NCBI GenBank assembly: GCA_001462345.1
Contig: LIUM01000042.1
Coordinates: 29,300-93,299, forward strand
Reading direction: 5' to 3'
DNA length: 64,000 nucleotides
From: Fibrobacteria bacterium AD312
GTDB taxonomy: Bacteria; Fibrobacterota; Fibrobacteria; Fibrobacterales; Fibrobacteraceae
The notes beneath the pieces were generated by a model that saw nothing but the letters and a program-made list of their open reading frames with translations, searched no databases and was not told the origin of the DNA. Shown here one piece after another: positions 7,347 to 15,246 of the stretch. The translations under genes were made by a program, and so were the position numbers. Every line of letters begins with the position of its first letter. Within the stretch, counting starts at the first letter, position 1.

Positions 7347-9176
7347 TTATTCTACAGTGACGCTCTTCGCTAGGTTTCTTGGTTGATCTACGTCGTTTCC
7401 GCGAAGTACTGCTATATGATAAGCGAGCAATTGTAAAGGGATACAAGTGATCAATGGCATAAGCATAGGAAGAGTTTGTGGAATTTGAATCACATGATCA
7501 GCAAATTGGTCTAAAACGGTACTTTGCTCTGTAGTAATTGCAATGACTCGACCACCACGAGCTTTAATTTCTCGAATGTTTGAAACAATCTTATCAAAAA
7601 GGCCGTCATTAGGAGCAATTACAACCACTGGCATGTCTTCATCAATTAAGGCAATAGGCCCATGTTTCATTTCTGCTGCTGGGTAACCTTCAGCATGTAT
7701 GTAGCTGATTTCTTTGAGCTTTAAAGCCCCTTCCATTGCTACGGGATAGTTGTAGTGGCGACCTAAGTATAAAAAGTTTTTAGAATGAATAAAGTCTTTT
7801 GCGATTTCGGCAATCTGATTAGAAAGTTCAAGTGTGGCTTGAACAAGATTGGGAATTTCATAAATGGCCTTTGCAATATCAATGCCTTTTTCAAATGAAA
7901 TATGACGTTGCCTACCTAACAAAAGAGCGATCATGGCGAGTACTGCGACTTGAGAAGTAAAGGCTTTTGTGCTTGCGACACCGATCTCTGGCCCAGCATG
8001 AAGATAGACTCCTCCGTTAGAATAACGGGCAATAGAAGAACCTACGGCGTTACAAATGCCAAGAACCGTGGCTCCTTTATGTTGAGCTTCCTTTAAGGCA
8101 GCGAGAGTATCTGCTGTTTCTCCTGATTGAGAAATCGTGAGAACAAGGGTCCCTGGATTAATAATCGGATTACGGTAGCGGAATTCGGAAGCATATTCTA
8201 CTTCTACTGGAATTCCAGCTAGATCCTCAATCATATATTCACCAACCATGCCTGCGTAATAGCTCGTTCCACAGGCGATAATAATAATTCGGTTAATGGA
8301 TCTAAGCTCTTTAATATTGGAGTCTAAACCAGCTAGTTTAGCTGTTCCATCGGCAAGCAGAAGTCTGCCACGCATGGTGTTACGTAAAGATTCTGGCTGC
8401 TCAAAAATTTCTTTTAACATGAAGTGAGGAAATCCGCCTTTGGCTACAGACTCGACATCAAACTCAACTTCTTGTACTTCACGTTGAACTTGTTGATTGC
8501 TCATGTTTAGAAGCTCATATTTTGATCCTTTAATTACAACAACATCGTTGTCGTCGAGGTACACCACTTTTTGAGTATGATGAACAATGGCAGAAACATC
8601 ACTTGCTAAGAAATAATCGTTAGTATCACCTATTCCTAGAATTAAAGGACTTCCGCGACGAGCTCCAACAAGGACATTGGGTTCTTGTTCACAAAGAACG
8701 GCAATACCAAAAGCGCCTTCTAATTTACTAATGGCTTGAAGGACAGCGGCTTTGATATCTCCTTTATAAAAGCGTGCGATTAAATGAGCAATGACTTCGG
8801 TATCAGTATCTGAAACAAATTTTATACCCTCTGATTGTAATTTCGATTTCAGGATGGCGTAATTTTCAATAATACCATTATGCACAACAGATATTTTACC
8901 ATCATAACTACAATGAGGGTGAGCATTGCATTCCACTGGAGCTCCATGTGTAGCCCAACGAGTATGGGCAATACCAATGTTTCCCTTAAAACACTTGTCG
9001 CTCAACTTCTCTTCAAGTGCAATGATTTTACCAGAGGCTTTTTCTGTTTGAATTTTATTATTACAAATAATTGAAATACCAGCGCTATCATAACCTCGAT
9101 ATTCTAATTTTTTTAAACCCTCTAGAAGAATAGGGAGAGCTTCCTGTTCACCAATATAGCCAACGATACCGCACAT
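7347..9176 (-). CDS. glmS: Glutamine-fructose-6-phosphate aminotransferase
   Basis: GlmS makes glucosamine-6-phosphate from fructose-6-phosphate and glutamine, the first step towards UDP-GlcNAc for peptidoglycan and lipid A. The catalytic Cys2 and amidotransferase start MCGIVGYIG are present, with YRGYDSAGI and the TRWATHG motif. Two SIS sugar-isomerase domains follow (around residues 290-425, with CGTSYYAG and SQSGETADT, and around 460-590). The C-terminus PRNLAKSVTVE is the standard end that closes the sugar site. Length (609 residues) is exactly normal. The gene reads away from fkpA with about 170 bases between them; I see no glmS ribozyme core there. Confidence 0.97.
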   Translation of the reverse strand: MCGIVGYIGEQEALPILLEGLKKLEYRGYDSAGISIICNNKIQTEKASGKIIALEEKLSDKCFKGNIGIAHTRWATHGAPVECNAHPHCSYDGKISVVHNGIIENYAILKSKLQSEGIKFVSDTDTEVIAHLIARFYKGDIKAAVLQAISKLEGAFGIAVLCEQEPNVLVGARRGSPLILGIGDTNDYFLASDVSAIVHHTQKVVYLDDNDVVVIKGSKYELLNMSNQQVQREVQEVEFDVESVAKGGFPHFMLKEIFEQPESLRNTMRGRLLLADGTAKLAGLDSNIKELRSINRIIIIACGTSYYAGMVGEYMIEDLAGIPVEVEYASEFRYRNPIINPGTLVLTISQSGETADTLAALKEAQHKGATVLGICNAVGSSIARYSNGGVYLHAGPEIGVASTKAFTSQVAVLAMIALLLGRQRHISFEKGIDIAKAIYEIPNLVQATLELSNQIAEIAKDFIHSKNFLYLGRHYNYPVAMEGALKLKEISYIHAEGYPAAEMKHGPIALIDEDMPVVVIAPNDGLFDKIVSNIREIKARGGRVIAITTEQSTVLDQFADHVIQIPQTLPMLMPLITCIPLQLLAYHIAVLRGNDVDQPRNLAKSVTVE

Positions 9177-9347
9177 AAATTACTCTGATTGAAATAAACT
9201 TTTCCAAAAATACATATAATGAGTTTTAAAAAACACCTAAAAATGAGATAGAATGAGCTAGAATGAATTAAAAATCAAATGTAAAGACTTTTTAACCTCA
9301 TCTTTTTCTATTTTACGCAGCAATAGTTTTTTTTCAAAGAGGAACAT

Positions 9348-10184
9348 ATGAATCTCAAATTATTGTTATCTATAGGGCTAAGCTCTATTCTTTTATTTGG
9401 ATGTAATGAAATGGGGAAACCAGCAGCGAAGACTGCCCTTGTTACAGAAAAAGACAATTATAGTTACGCTTTAGGCGCTTCCTTTGGGCAACAGGCTCGT
9501 GCATTACTTATTCAACGTGATTCTATTGATTTAGATTATGCGGTGTTTATGCAAGCTTTTACCGAACGTTTTGAACAAGATAGTGCAAAATTATTAATGA
9601 CTGATTCTGCTTTATTTGCTGTATTGAACGATTTTTCTATGAAACGTCAACAAGAAAAGGTTCAAAAAGATAGCCTTGCTGCAGAAAAAAATCTTCAAGA
9701 ACAAAAAGCTTTCCTTGAAAAGAATAAGACTGAAGGTGGTGTGATTACTACTGCAAGTGGTTTACAATATCTTGTCATTATTGAAGGTAAGGGTGATCTT
9801 CCTAAAGAAACAGACATTGTAAGCGTTCATTATACAGGAACTCTCTTAGATGGAACCGAATTTGATAGCAGTATTAAACGTGGTGCTCCAGCAGAATTTC
9901 CTTTGAATGCAGTTATCCCAGGATGGACAGAACTTCTTAAAGTAATGAAAGTGGGATCAAAAGTGAAAGCTTGGATTCCAAGTGATTTAGCTTATGGTCC
10001 TCGTGGTCGTCAAGTTATTCCAGGTAATAGCTTGCTCGTTTTCGAAATGGAATTGTTGGGTGTAAAGGCATCAGAACAAGCCGCTGCTCCAGCTGCTGCT
10101 CCTGCAAAACCAGCTACAGTTAAAAAACCAGCTGCTGCTAAGCCAGCCCCTGCTCCAGCTGCTGCCCCTGCTGCTGCTCAATAA
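9348..10184 (+). CDS. FKBP-type peptidyl-prolyl isomerase lipoprotein
   Basis: An FkpA/Mip-like periplasmic prolyl isomerase that helps exported proteins fold. The signal peptide ends in a lipobox (LLFGC, Cys about residue 19), so it is probably membrane-anchored. An N-terminal helical dimerisation region (about 30-125) carries the Mip-like YSYALGASFGQQ motif. The FKBP domain (about 128-235) shows the family sequence: VSVHYTGTLLDGTEFDSS, then VIPGWTELL and IPSDLAYGPRG. The last 40 residues are a low-complexity Ala/Pro/Lys tail, unusual and probably a flexible tether or charge patch. The Shine-Dalgarno AGAGGA precedes the ATG. The next gene, an M23 peptidase, follows closely on the same strand, so they may share a transcript. 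Confidence 0.92.
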   Translation: MNLKLLLSIGLSSILLFGCNEMGKPAAKTALVTEKDNYSYALGASFGQQARALLIQRDSIDLDYAVFMQAFTERFEQDSAKLLMTDSALFAVLNDFSMKRQQEKVQKDSLAAEKNLQEQKAFLEKNKTEGGVITTASGLQYLVIIEGKGDLPKETDIVSVHYTGTLLDGTEFDSSIKRGAPAEFPLNAVIPGWTELLKVMKVGSKVKAWIPSDLAYGPRGRQVIPGNSLLVFEMELLGVKASEQAAAPAAAPAKPATVKKPAAAKPAPAPAAAPAAAQ

Positions 10185-10262
10185 TAGTTTTATTAGTCAA
10201 TGATAAGATCAGTGATGCCGGTAACGGGGAAATCATCATTGGTCTTTTTTATTGGAGGTATT

Positions 10263-11585
10263 TTGCGCCGATTATTTTTATTAATTTCTGTGACATGTTT
10301 GATTCTTCTTGTCTCTTGTAGTCAAAAAAACCATATAGAAGATTTAAAAGAAACAATAGTTTCACTAGAACAAGATTTAGATTCTTTCCAACAAGAGTAT
10401 AAAAAACGGGAACAGAACCAATTAAAAAACTTACAGATAGTACATGACTCCGTTCAAGCGGGAGAAGGCTTATTTCAGGTTCTTAATCGAATGGGAATTA
10501 ACGATGAACAACGTCGAAAAATAGTTCTCTCCATTCAGGATAGTGTTGAACTCTCTGTCCTAAAAGTCGGGCAACGCTTTTATGCAGCAAAAGATTCGGC
10601 TCAAACAGTTCATATTTTTAGATACGAAGCTAATCCAGCAACCATTCATTTACTCTTTCTTAATTCTGAGTCGAGTACATTTGAGTACAAATTAGTTTCA
10701 AAACCTTTAGTAAAAAAACAGTCTGTATTTGAAGGCGTTTTAGAAAGTGGTTCTACATTAAACGGCCTTTTATTTCAGGTGGGGATTCCTGGACGTATGG
10801 TTGGAATTGTTAGTGGTGTTCTCCAGTGTAAAGTGGCTTTTCAACAAGCTCAACCAGGGGATCGCTTTCGCATTTTATTAGAAGAATCTTTTTATCAAGA
10901 TTCCATTTGGATTAGTGGTAAGGTTCTTTATGCTGAATTTGAAGGTCGAACCGTTGGACACCATGAAGCGTTCCGTTATGAAGATCCAGATCCCAAAAGT
11001 ACTTATAATGCGCATTATACGGCTTCAGGAGAAGCGTTGATTTTTGATGGATTAAGATATCCTTTAGATCGATTACACATCACAAGCTCCTTTGGTTCTC
11101 GAATTCACCCTATTACAGGGGTTCGAGCTTCACATAATGGAGTAGACTATGGTAGCCCAAGAGGGGCGCCTGTTTATGCTGTTGCAGAAGGAACAGTGAT
11201 TACTTCAGGTTTTGATCAATATAGCGGAAATAAAATAGCGATTCGTCATCGGGATAATTCAACAAGTTGGTATTTGCATTTAGATAAACGAAATGTCAGT
11301 GCTGGCACTAGAGTAGCACCAAGGCAAGTGATAGGACGAGTTGGTAACACTGGTCGAAGTACGGGCCCACATTTACATTTTGGCTTTACGAATTCAAGCG
11401 GAAAATGGATTAATCCTTTAACAAAGACGATGATAGCAACCCCAAAATTAGAAGGCACGCGTTTAGCTCGCTTACAAGTTCAAGTCGAAGAAATTAAAAA
11501 AGAATTGGCTCTTACGGAAGCGCAAGAACCACAGAAAGCAAGTGACTCGCTTGACGTGAATGTACGCATGCGAGTCTTACCTTAA
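10263..11585 (+). CDS. M23 (LytM-type) peptidoglycan endopeptidase lipoprotein
   Basis: Zinc peptidase of the M23 family expected to cut peptidoglycan cross-links or to activate amidases. The C-terminal domain shows the metal motifs HNGVDYG (HxxxD) and GPHLHFGF (HxH), plus SSFGSRIHPITG and GNTGRSTG, so the site looks active. Upstream is an OapA/LysM-like beta region and a short N-terminal coiled coil (about residues 25-50). I choose the TTG at 10263: it follows GGAGG at 10254-10258 and gives a clean lipoprotein signal (MRRLFLLISV then LLVSC). An in-frame ATG at 10200 has no Shine-Dalgarno and adds 21 unusual residues. It reads towards the S41 protease gene, whose stop is 5 bases away. Confidence 0.92.
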   Translation: MRRLFLLISVTCLILLVSCSQKNHIEDLKETIVSLEQDLDSFQQEYKKREQNQLKNLQIVHDSVQAGEGLFQVLNRMGINDEQRRKIVLSIQDSVELSVLKVGQRFYAAKDSAQTVHIFRYEANPATIHLLFLNSESSTFEYKLVSKPLVKKQSVFEGVLESGSTLNGLLFQVGIPGRMVGIVSGVLQCKVAFQQAQPGDRFRILLEESFYQDSIWISGKVLYAEFEGRTVGHHEAFRYEDPDPKSTYNAHYTASGEALIFDGLRYPLDRLHITSSFGSRIHPITGVRASHNGVDYGSPRGAPVYAVAEGTVITSGFDQYSGNKIAIRHRDNSTSWYLHLDKRNVSAGTRVAPRQVIGRVGNTGRSTGPHLHFGFTNSSGKWINPLTKTMIATPKLEGTRLARLQVQVEEIKKELALTEAQEPQKASDSLDVNVRMRVLP

Positions 11586-11590
11586 TTTAA

Positions 11591-12934
11591 TTAAATCTTT
11601 TCTAATCGTTTAATCTTAAAGGCTCCAGGTTTTTTCTGGGCCTTTCCTTTTTGCGAATCAGAGGCTTTTTTCTCAAAGACCTTATAGGTAGTTCCGTATT
11701 TAGCTGTTCTTTTATAGGTCTTTGCTTTTGCAAGTTCTACGGCTTTAGCAAGAATTAAAGAATCATTTTCAAGAGTAAAGTCTGGGCTAATACCGAGGTG
11801 ATTATAGGTATCGAAAGTACGATCATAAAATTCAATAGAAGTAATGCCTGCTATACCAGAAAGAAAGGTGATGAAGTAATATTGGCCAATGCCTTTTCCA
11901 TAGGTGGTCGTTCCAATGACAGGAGATTGTGTATTACTCACAACGCCAGCGACAAAAATTTCAGAGCAGCTCGCACTATTTTCGTTTTGAAGGAAAACAA
12001 AATAACGCCCAATACCTAAACCATCTTTTTCAGCTACATAGGGAATAGTATCTGTTATTTGCTCGAAAGCTAATGTGTCAAGTGATTTTGATATTTCAAA
12101 AATGACCGTATCATTTTTGCTTAAAAGCTCTGCGGCCATCTGAGTACAATGATCTACTGAACCACCTGGATTATCTCTTAAATCAATAATAGTTGCAGTG
12201 GCGCCTTCTGTATCTCTTAAGGCATTTTTAAATTCAGCAAGAGTACCACCAGAATTAGAGGTGGTATCTGTAAACTCAGTGATTTTAATATAAGGGATGT
12301 CATCAAGAGAATCTAAAAAGACAGTTGGCATCGTGATGTATTCGATAGTAATAGCAAAACTTAACGTATCACTATTGCGTTTTACGATTAGTTCAATTTC
12401 TTGATCAATGTCTCCTTGAACTAAACGATCAAAAATGGTTTTTGAAGAGATAGAAACGGAATCGACCATGAGAACAATATCTCCTCTTCGTAAGCCTTCT
12501 TCTTCGGCAGGGCCATTTTCATACACTTGGGTTACTTTTAGATCTTCATTCACTTCAAGCCCAAGTCCTGAGATGCTTTCGGAATAGGTGAGCCAAGAAA
12601 TAACGGCTTCATAATAATCGGGGGTAAAATATTGGGTAAAGGGGTCACTCATTTCCTCGTACATATTGGTGATGTTTGCATAAGGATCTGTTGTTACAGG
12701 AGTGACGTCGTAATATTCCATATCATATAATTCATCGTCAGCATAAAAATAATAGCCAGATAAAAGGAGGTAATTCCATTCGAATTCAACAGCAAGGGAA
12801 TCTTGTCTATTCTGAGGAGTCTCATTTCTTGGCGAAATCGGTTCGTATTTTTGAGCGCAGCTCATTAAAAGAAGACCAAAAAAAAGAAATGTTAAAATAA
12901 AACGACCTGACGAAATAAAACCATATGTTTTCAT
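11591..12934 (-). CDS. S41 (C-terminal processing) peptidase lipoprotein, copy 1
   Basis: Tail-specific serine protease of family S41. A lipoprotein signal ends at LLLMSC. A helical N-terminal domain has the SDPFTQYFTPDYYE motif, then a PDZ domain (about residues 105-180 with GLGLEVNE and LRRGDIVLMVDS), then the protease core. The catalytic Ser is in NSASCSEIF and the Lys in TTYGKGIGQ. The internal ATG at 12934 is chosen because AGGAGG lies just upstream and the lipobox then sits correctly; a start at 12976 would overlap the upstream gene by 32 bases. The last 40 residues are Lys-rich. It lies 10 bases downstream of a paralogue, evidently a tandem duplication within one operon. Confidence 0.92.
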   Translation of the reverse strand: MKTYGFISSGRFILTFLFFGLLLMSCAQKYEPISPRNETPQNRQDSLAVEFEWNYLLLSGYYFYADDELYDMEYYDVTPVTTDPYANITNMYEEMSDPFTQYFTPDYYEAVISWLTYSESISGLGLEVNEDLKVTQVYENGPAEEEGLRRGDIVLMVDSVSISSKTIFDRLVQGDIDQEIELIVKRNSDTLSFAITIEYITMPTVFLDSLDDIPYIKITEFTDTTSNSGGTLAEFKNALRDTEGATATIIDLRDNPGGSVDHCTQMAAELLSKNDTVIFEISKSLDTLAFEQITDTIPYVAEKDGLGIGRYFVFLQNENSASCSEIFVAGVVSNTQSPVIGTTTYGKGIGQYYFITFLSGIAGITSIEFYDRTFDTYNHLGISPDFTLENDSLILAKAVELAKAKTYKRTAKYGTTYKVFEKKASDSQKGKAQKKPGAFKIKRLEKI

Positions 12935-12944
12935 TGAAAACCTC

Positions 12945-14210
12945 CTACTCCAAAATATATTCAATTGCGCCACCAAAAGAAAAAGAACTAGATGAACTTG
13001 CCCTTAAAAAAGAGTCATAATAAACCGAGTTCTTTGTTTTGGCTTTTAACAAGGCATTTGTATTAATGTAATCGAAAATGCAATTGTATGATACTTGATC
13101 ACAAACCACGTCGGGTTGAATACCTTGTTTGTTATAAATCAATCCATTCGGTGTTTTAAAAAACATGTTGGTAATAATGGCAAGACCGTTATCTTTTGTC
13201 TTCCAAGTATTTTGTCCTACACCTTTTCCGTAAGTTTTTTCTCCAATAATGGTAAAGGAACGATTTTCAGCAACGGCAGCGGTAAAAATTTCACCACAAG
13301 AAGCTGTATTGTGGTTCACAAAAAGAAGAAAGTCGCCTTGTTCTCCAGGATCTCCAGAGGTGGCTGTGTCTGTACTGGTAAATAAGGTCGTTTCCCCATT
13401 GGCATTGACTTGCTTATAAGTACGAGTAGAAAGAATTCCTTCGGAAACAAATAAATCAGCCATGCCTGTGCATTGATTCAAATGCCCTCCTAAATTATTT
13501 CTAAGATCGAGAATTCGAAGAGGTACCTCTTTTGTCTTTTCAAGAATGGATCGCATTTCTCCCAAGGAACCATTCACTTGATCCCAAGTATAAGGTTTGA
13601 AAGTTTCAATAGAAATAAAAAGAACGCTATTAATGGTATCTAAAAAAATGGTCGGTATTAATACATTTTCTTTTTTTAAGGAGAACGTGTCAAGCACATT
13701 ATTTTTTTTAACGGTGAGTAAAATATTTTTATGACTAGACAGTTCTTTTTGATAAGTGGTGTAGGCTTCGTTCCCTTTGAGATCAATGCCATTAATAGAA
13801 ATAATTGTGGAATAGCGTTCTATTTCTGCATTGGATGCAGGAGAAGATGGGTAGACTCGATAAATAAAAAGAGGGTATTCATTTTGGGTATTTAATAAAA
13901 GTTCTACCCCTATATCTCCAGCCACTATACTTGTATTAATCTGACCTTCAATTTCTTCAGATTTAATAGGTGGGATATATTGAGTATAGGGATCGGATAG
14001 ATTTTTGTAAAGATTTTCAACTTTTCCCTCATAAAAAGAAGAGTCTTTTATTTCTTCATTATGAAGATACCAATGAGAGAGTAACCAATAATTATAATCG
14101 AATTCAGAAGGAACTGGTACTTCTGAAACGGGGTTGTCCAAAACACAAGAAGGAATTGTGGATAACACAACGCATAATAAGCAGAGACGTATTAAGCGTA
14201 ATAATAACAC
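12945..14210 (-). CDS. S41 peptidase lipoprotein, copy 2
   Basis: A second S41 protease, diverged from its neighbour but with the same order: lipoprotein signal (IPSC, Cys about residue 22), the SDPYTQYIPP motif, a weak PDZ-like domain (about 85-165), and a core with catalytic Ser in NTASCGEIF and Lys in KTYGKGVGQ. Both active-site residues are kept, so it is probably active. The start is a GTG directly after the LRR gene (4 bases between stop and start). Compared with copy 1 it lacks the Lys-rich tail and ends in a Ser-rich stretch followed by FGGAIEYILE. The two may differ in substrate; this is inferred from divergence only. Confidence 0.9.
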   Translation of the reverse strand: MLLLRLIRLCLLCVVLSTIPSCVLDNPVSEVPVPSEFDYNYWLLSHWYLHNEEIKDSSFYEGKVENLYKNLSDPYTQYIPPIKSEEIEGQINTSIVAGDIGVELLLNTQNEYPLFIYRVYPSSPASNAEIERYSTIISINGIDLKGNEAYTTYQKELSSHKNILLTVKKNNVLDTFSLKKENVLIPTIFLDTINSVLFISIETFKPYTWDQVNGSLGEMRSILEKTKEVPLRILDLRNNLGGHLNQCTGMADLFVSEGILSTRTYKQVNANGETTLFTSTDTATSGDPGEQGDFLLFVNHNTASCGEIFTAAVAENRSFTIIGEKTYGKGVGQNTWKTKDNGLAIITNMFFKTPNGLIYNKQGIQPDVVCDQVSYNCIFDYINTNALLKAKTKNSVYYDSFLRASSSSSFSFGGAIEYILE

Positions 14211-14213
14211 GGT

Positions 14214-14966
14214 TTAACTTTCGATTCGGAGGCCTTGTTTTGAAAGAAGAACTTTTGGAAGTTTTTCAATCATTGGATTTTCAACGAGAGAAAGAAATTC
14301 TAATTTCTTACAGTCAGCAAGAGTCTCTGGAACAGAATCAAGTTGATTGGCATCTAAAACAAGTTCGCGCAATAGAGGTAGATTACCGATTTCTTTAGGA
14401 ATAAAGGTAAGATTATTTCCTGAAATCATTAAAATTTCAAGTTTTTCCATTTTCCCAATAGAGTTTGGTAAACTACTTAAATCATTATTATCAAGATAAA
14501 GTTTCTCAAGACTTTTCATTTTTCCTATGCTTTCTGGAATCTCTGAAAGCATATTATCATGTAGGCTAAGCTTTTGTACTTCAGCCCATTGACCAATCTC
14601 TTTAGGTAAGTCTAGAAGTTGATTTTTTGCAATATTGACCTTTTTTAGCTTGGTAAGCTTAATAATTGAATCTGGGAGTTCAGAAAGGCTATTATAACCT
14701 AAATAAAGATTTTCAAGTTTAGATAATTCGCCAATAGAATCAGGTAAAACCATTAAGTCATTTTCGCTAATGGAGAGACTTTTTAAGTTTTTTAACTTAC
14801 TGAGGTCTTCAGGAATTTCAACAAGAAGGTTTTCGTCTAAAATAAGTTCTTCTAAAAAATCGAGCGTAAACAATTCTGGCGGAAGAACGCGAAGATGTTG
14901 ATTAGATAAGTCTAATTTTGTTGATTTATTAGCTTTAATTTCTGCAAAACAATCGAGAAGATTCAT
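14214..14966 (-). CDS. Leucine-rich-repeat protein
   Basis: A 250-residue protein made almost entirely of about ten leucine-rich repeats with a 23-residue period, each close to L..L.L..N.L..LP..I..L..L. The consensus is of the bacterial/Ras-binding type (LPxxIGxLxxLxxLxLxxN). There is no signal peptide and no membrane helix, so it is probably cytoplasmic, unlike the two lipoproteases downstream. It is the first gene of a three-gene minus-strand unit (LRR, S41, S41), with a good GGAGT Shine-Dalgarno. LRRs bind proteins, so a scaffold or regulator role is plausible, but nothing in the sequence names a partner. Confidence 0.85.
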   Translation of the reverse strand: MNLLDCFAEIKANKSTKLDLSNQHLRVLPPELFTLDFLEELILDENLLVEIPEDLSKLKNLKSLSISENDLMVLPDSIGELSKLENLYLGYNSLSELPDSIIKLTKLKKVNIAKNQLLDLPKEIGQWAEVQKLSLHDNMLSEIPESIGKMKSLEKLYLDNNDLSSLPNSIGKMEKLEILMISGNNLTFIPKEIGNLPLLRELVLDANQLDSVPETLADCKKLEFLSLVENPMIEKLPKVLLSKQGLRIES

Positions 14967-15246
14967 ATTTTACTCCTACCCATTTTCTACAATCATAGCT
15001 TTTTTTTAAAATTGTGTGGCCGAAATGGCGAAAAAAAGATACTTTACTTTGGATTGCTTTTTTGTGCAGCTTTTGATATTTTAAAAAAAATGCGGTTTAG
15101 GGTATAAAAAATGTAAAAACTGAAAAAGTTTTTAAAAGAAATATCTTTTTTATACTCAAAAAGCAGTATTAAAGATATTTTTATTATCTATGTAACACAT
15201 ATATCAATATATATGTAATTTTTTTGAACTTTGGTTAGAGGAAATA
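14967..15246. other. Divergent intergenic region between LRR and AIPR genes
   Basis: A 280-base, strongly AT-rich gap from which both neighbours are transcribed outwards. It holds the long inverted repeat listed separately at 15139-15180 and, just before the AIPR start, the ribosome site AGAGGAA. No small coding frame with a ribosome site is visible. Confidence 0.6.
15139..15180 (+). promoter_or_regulatory. Long inverted repeat upstream of the AIPR gene
   Basis: The arms AAATATCTTT (15139-15148) and AAAGATATTT (15171-15180) are perfect complements, and an inner pair ATACT/AGTAT (15152-15156 and 15165-15169) extends the stem around an 8-base loop. A T-run follows at once. It ends 66 bases before the AIPR start. 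It could be a terminator-like attenuator or a repressor operator. Confidence 0.55.

Noticed and set aside
9249..9266. Tandem TAGAATGA copies 10 bases apart between glmS and fkpA
   Set aside because: Only 8 bases each in an AT-rich promoter; too short to separate from chance.
13970..14398. 142-codon plus-strand frame across the S41 copy 2 and LRR genes
   Set aside because: It is antisense to two well-supported genes, has no family motifs and no ribosome site.
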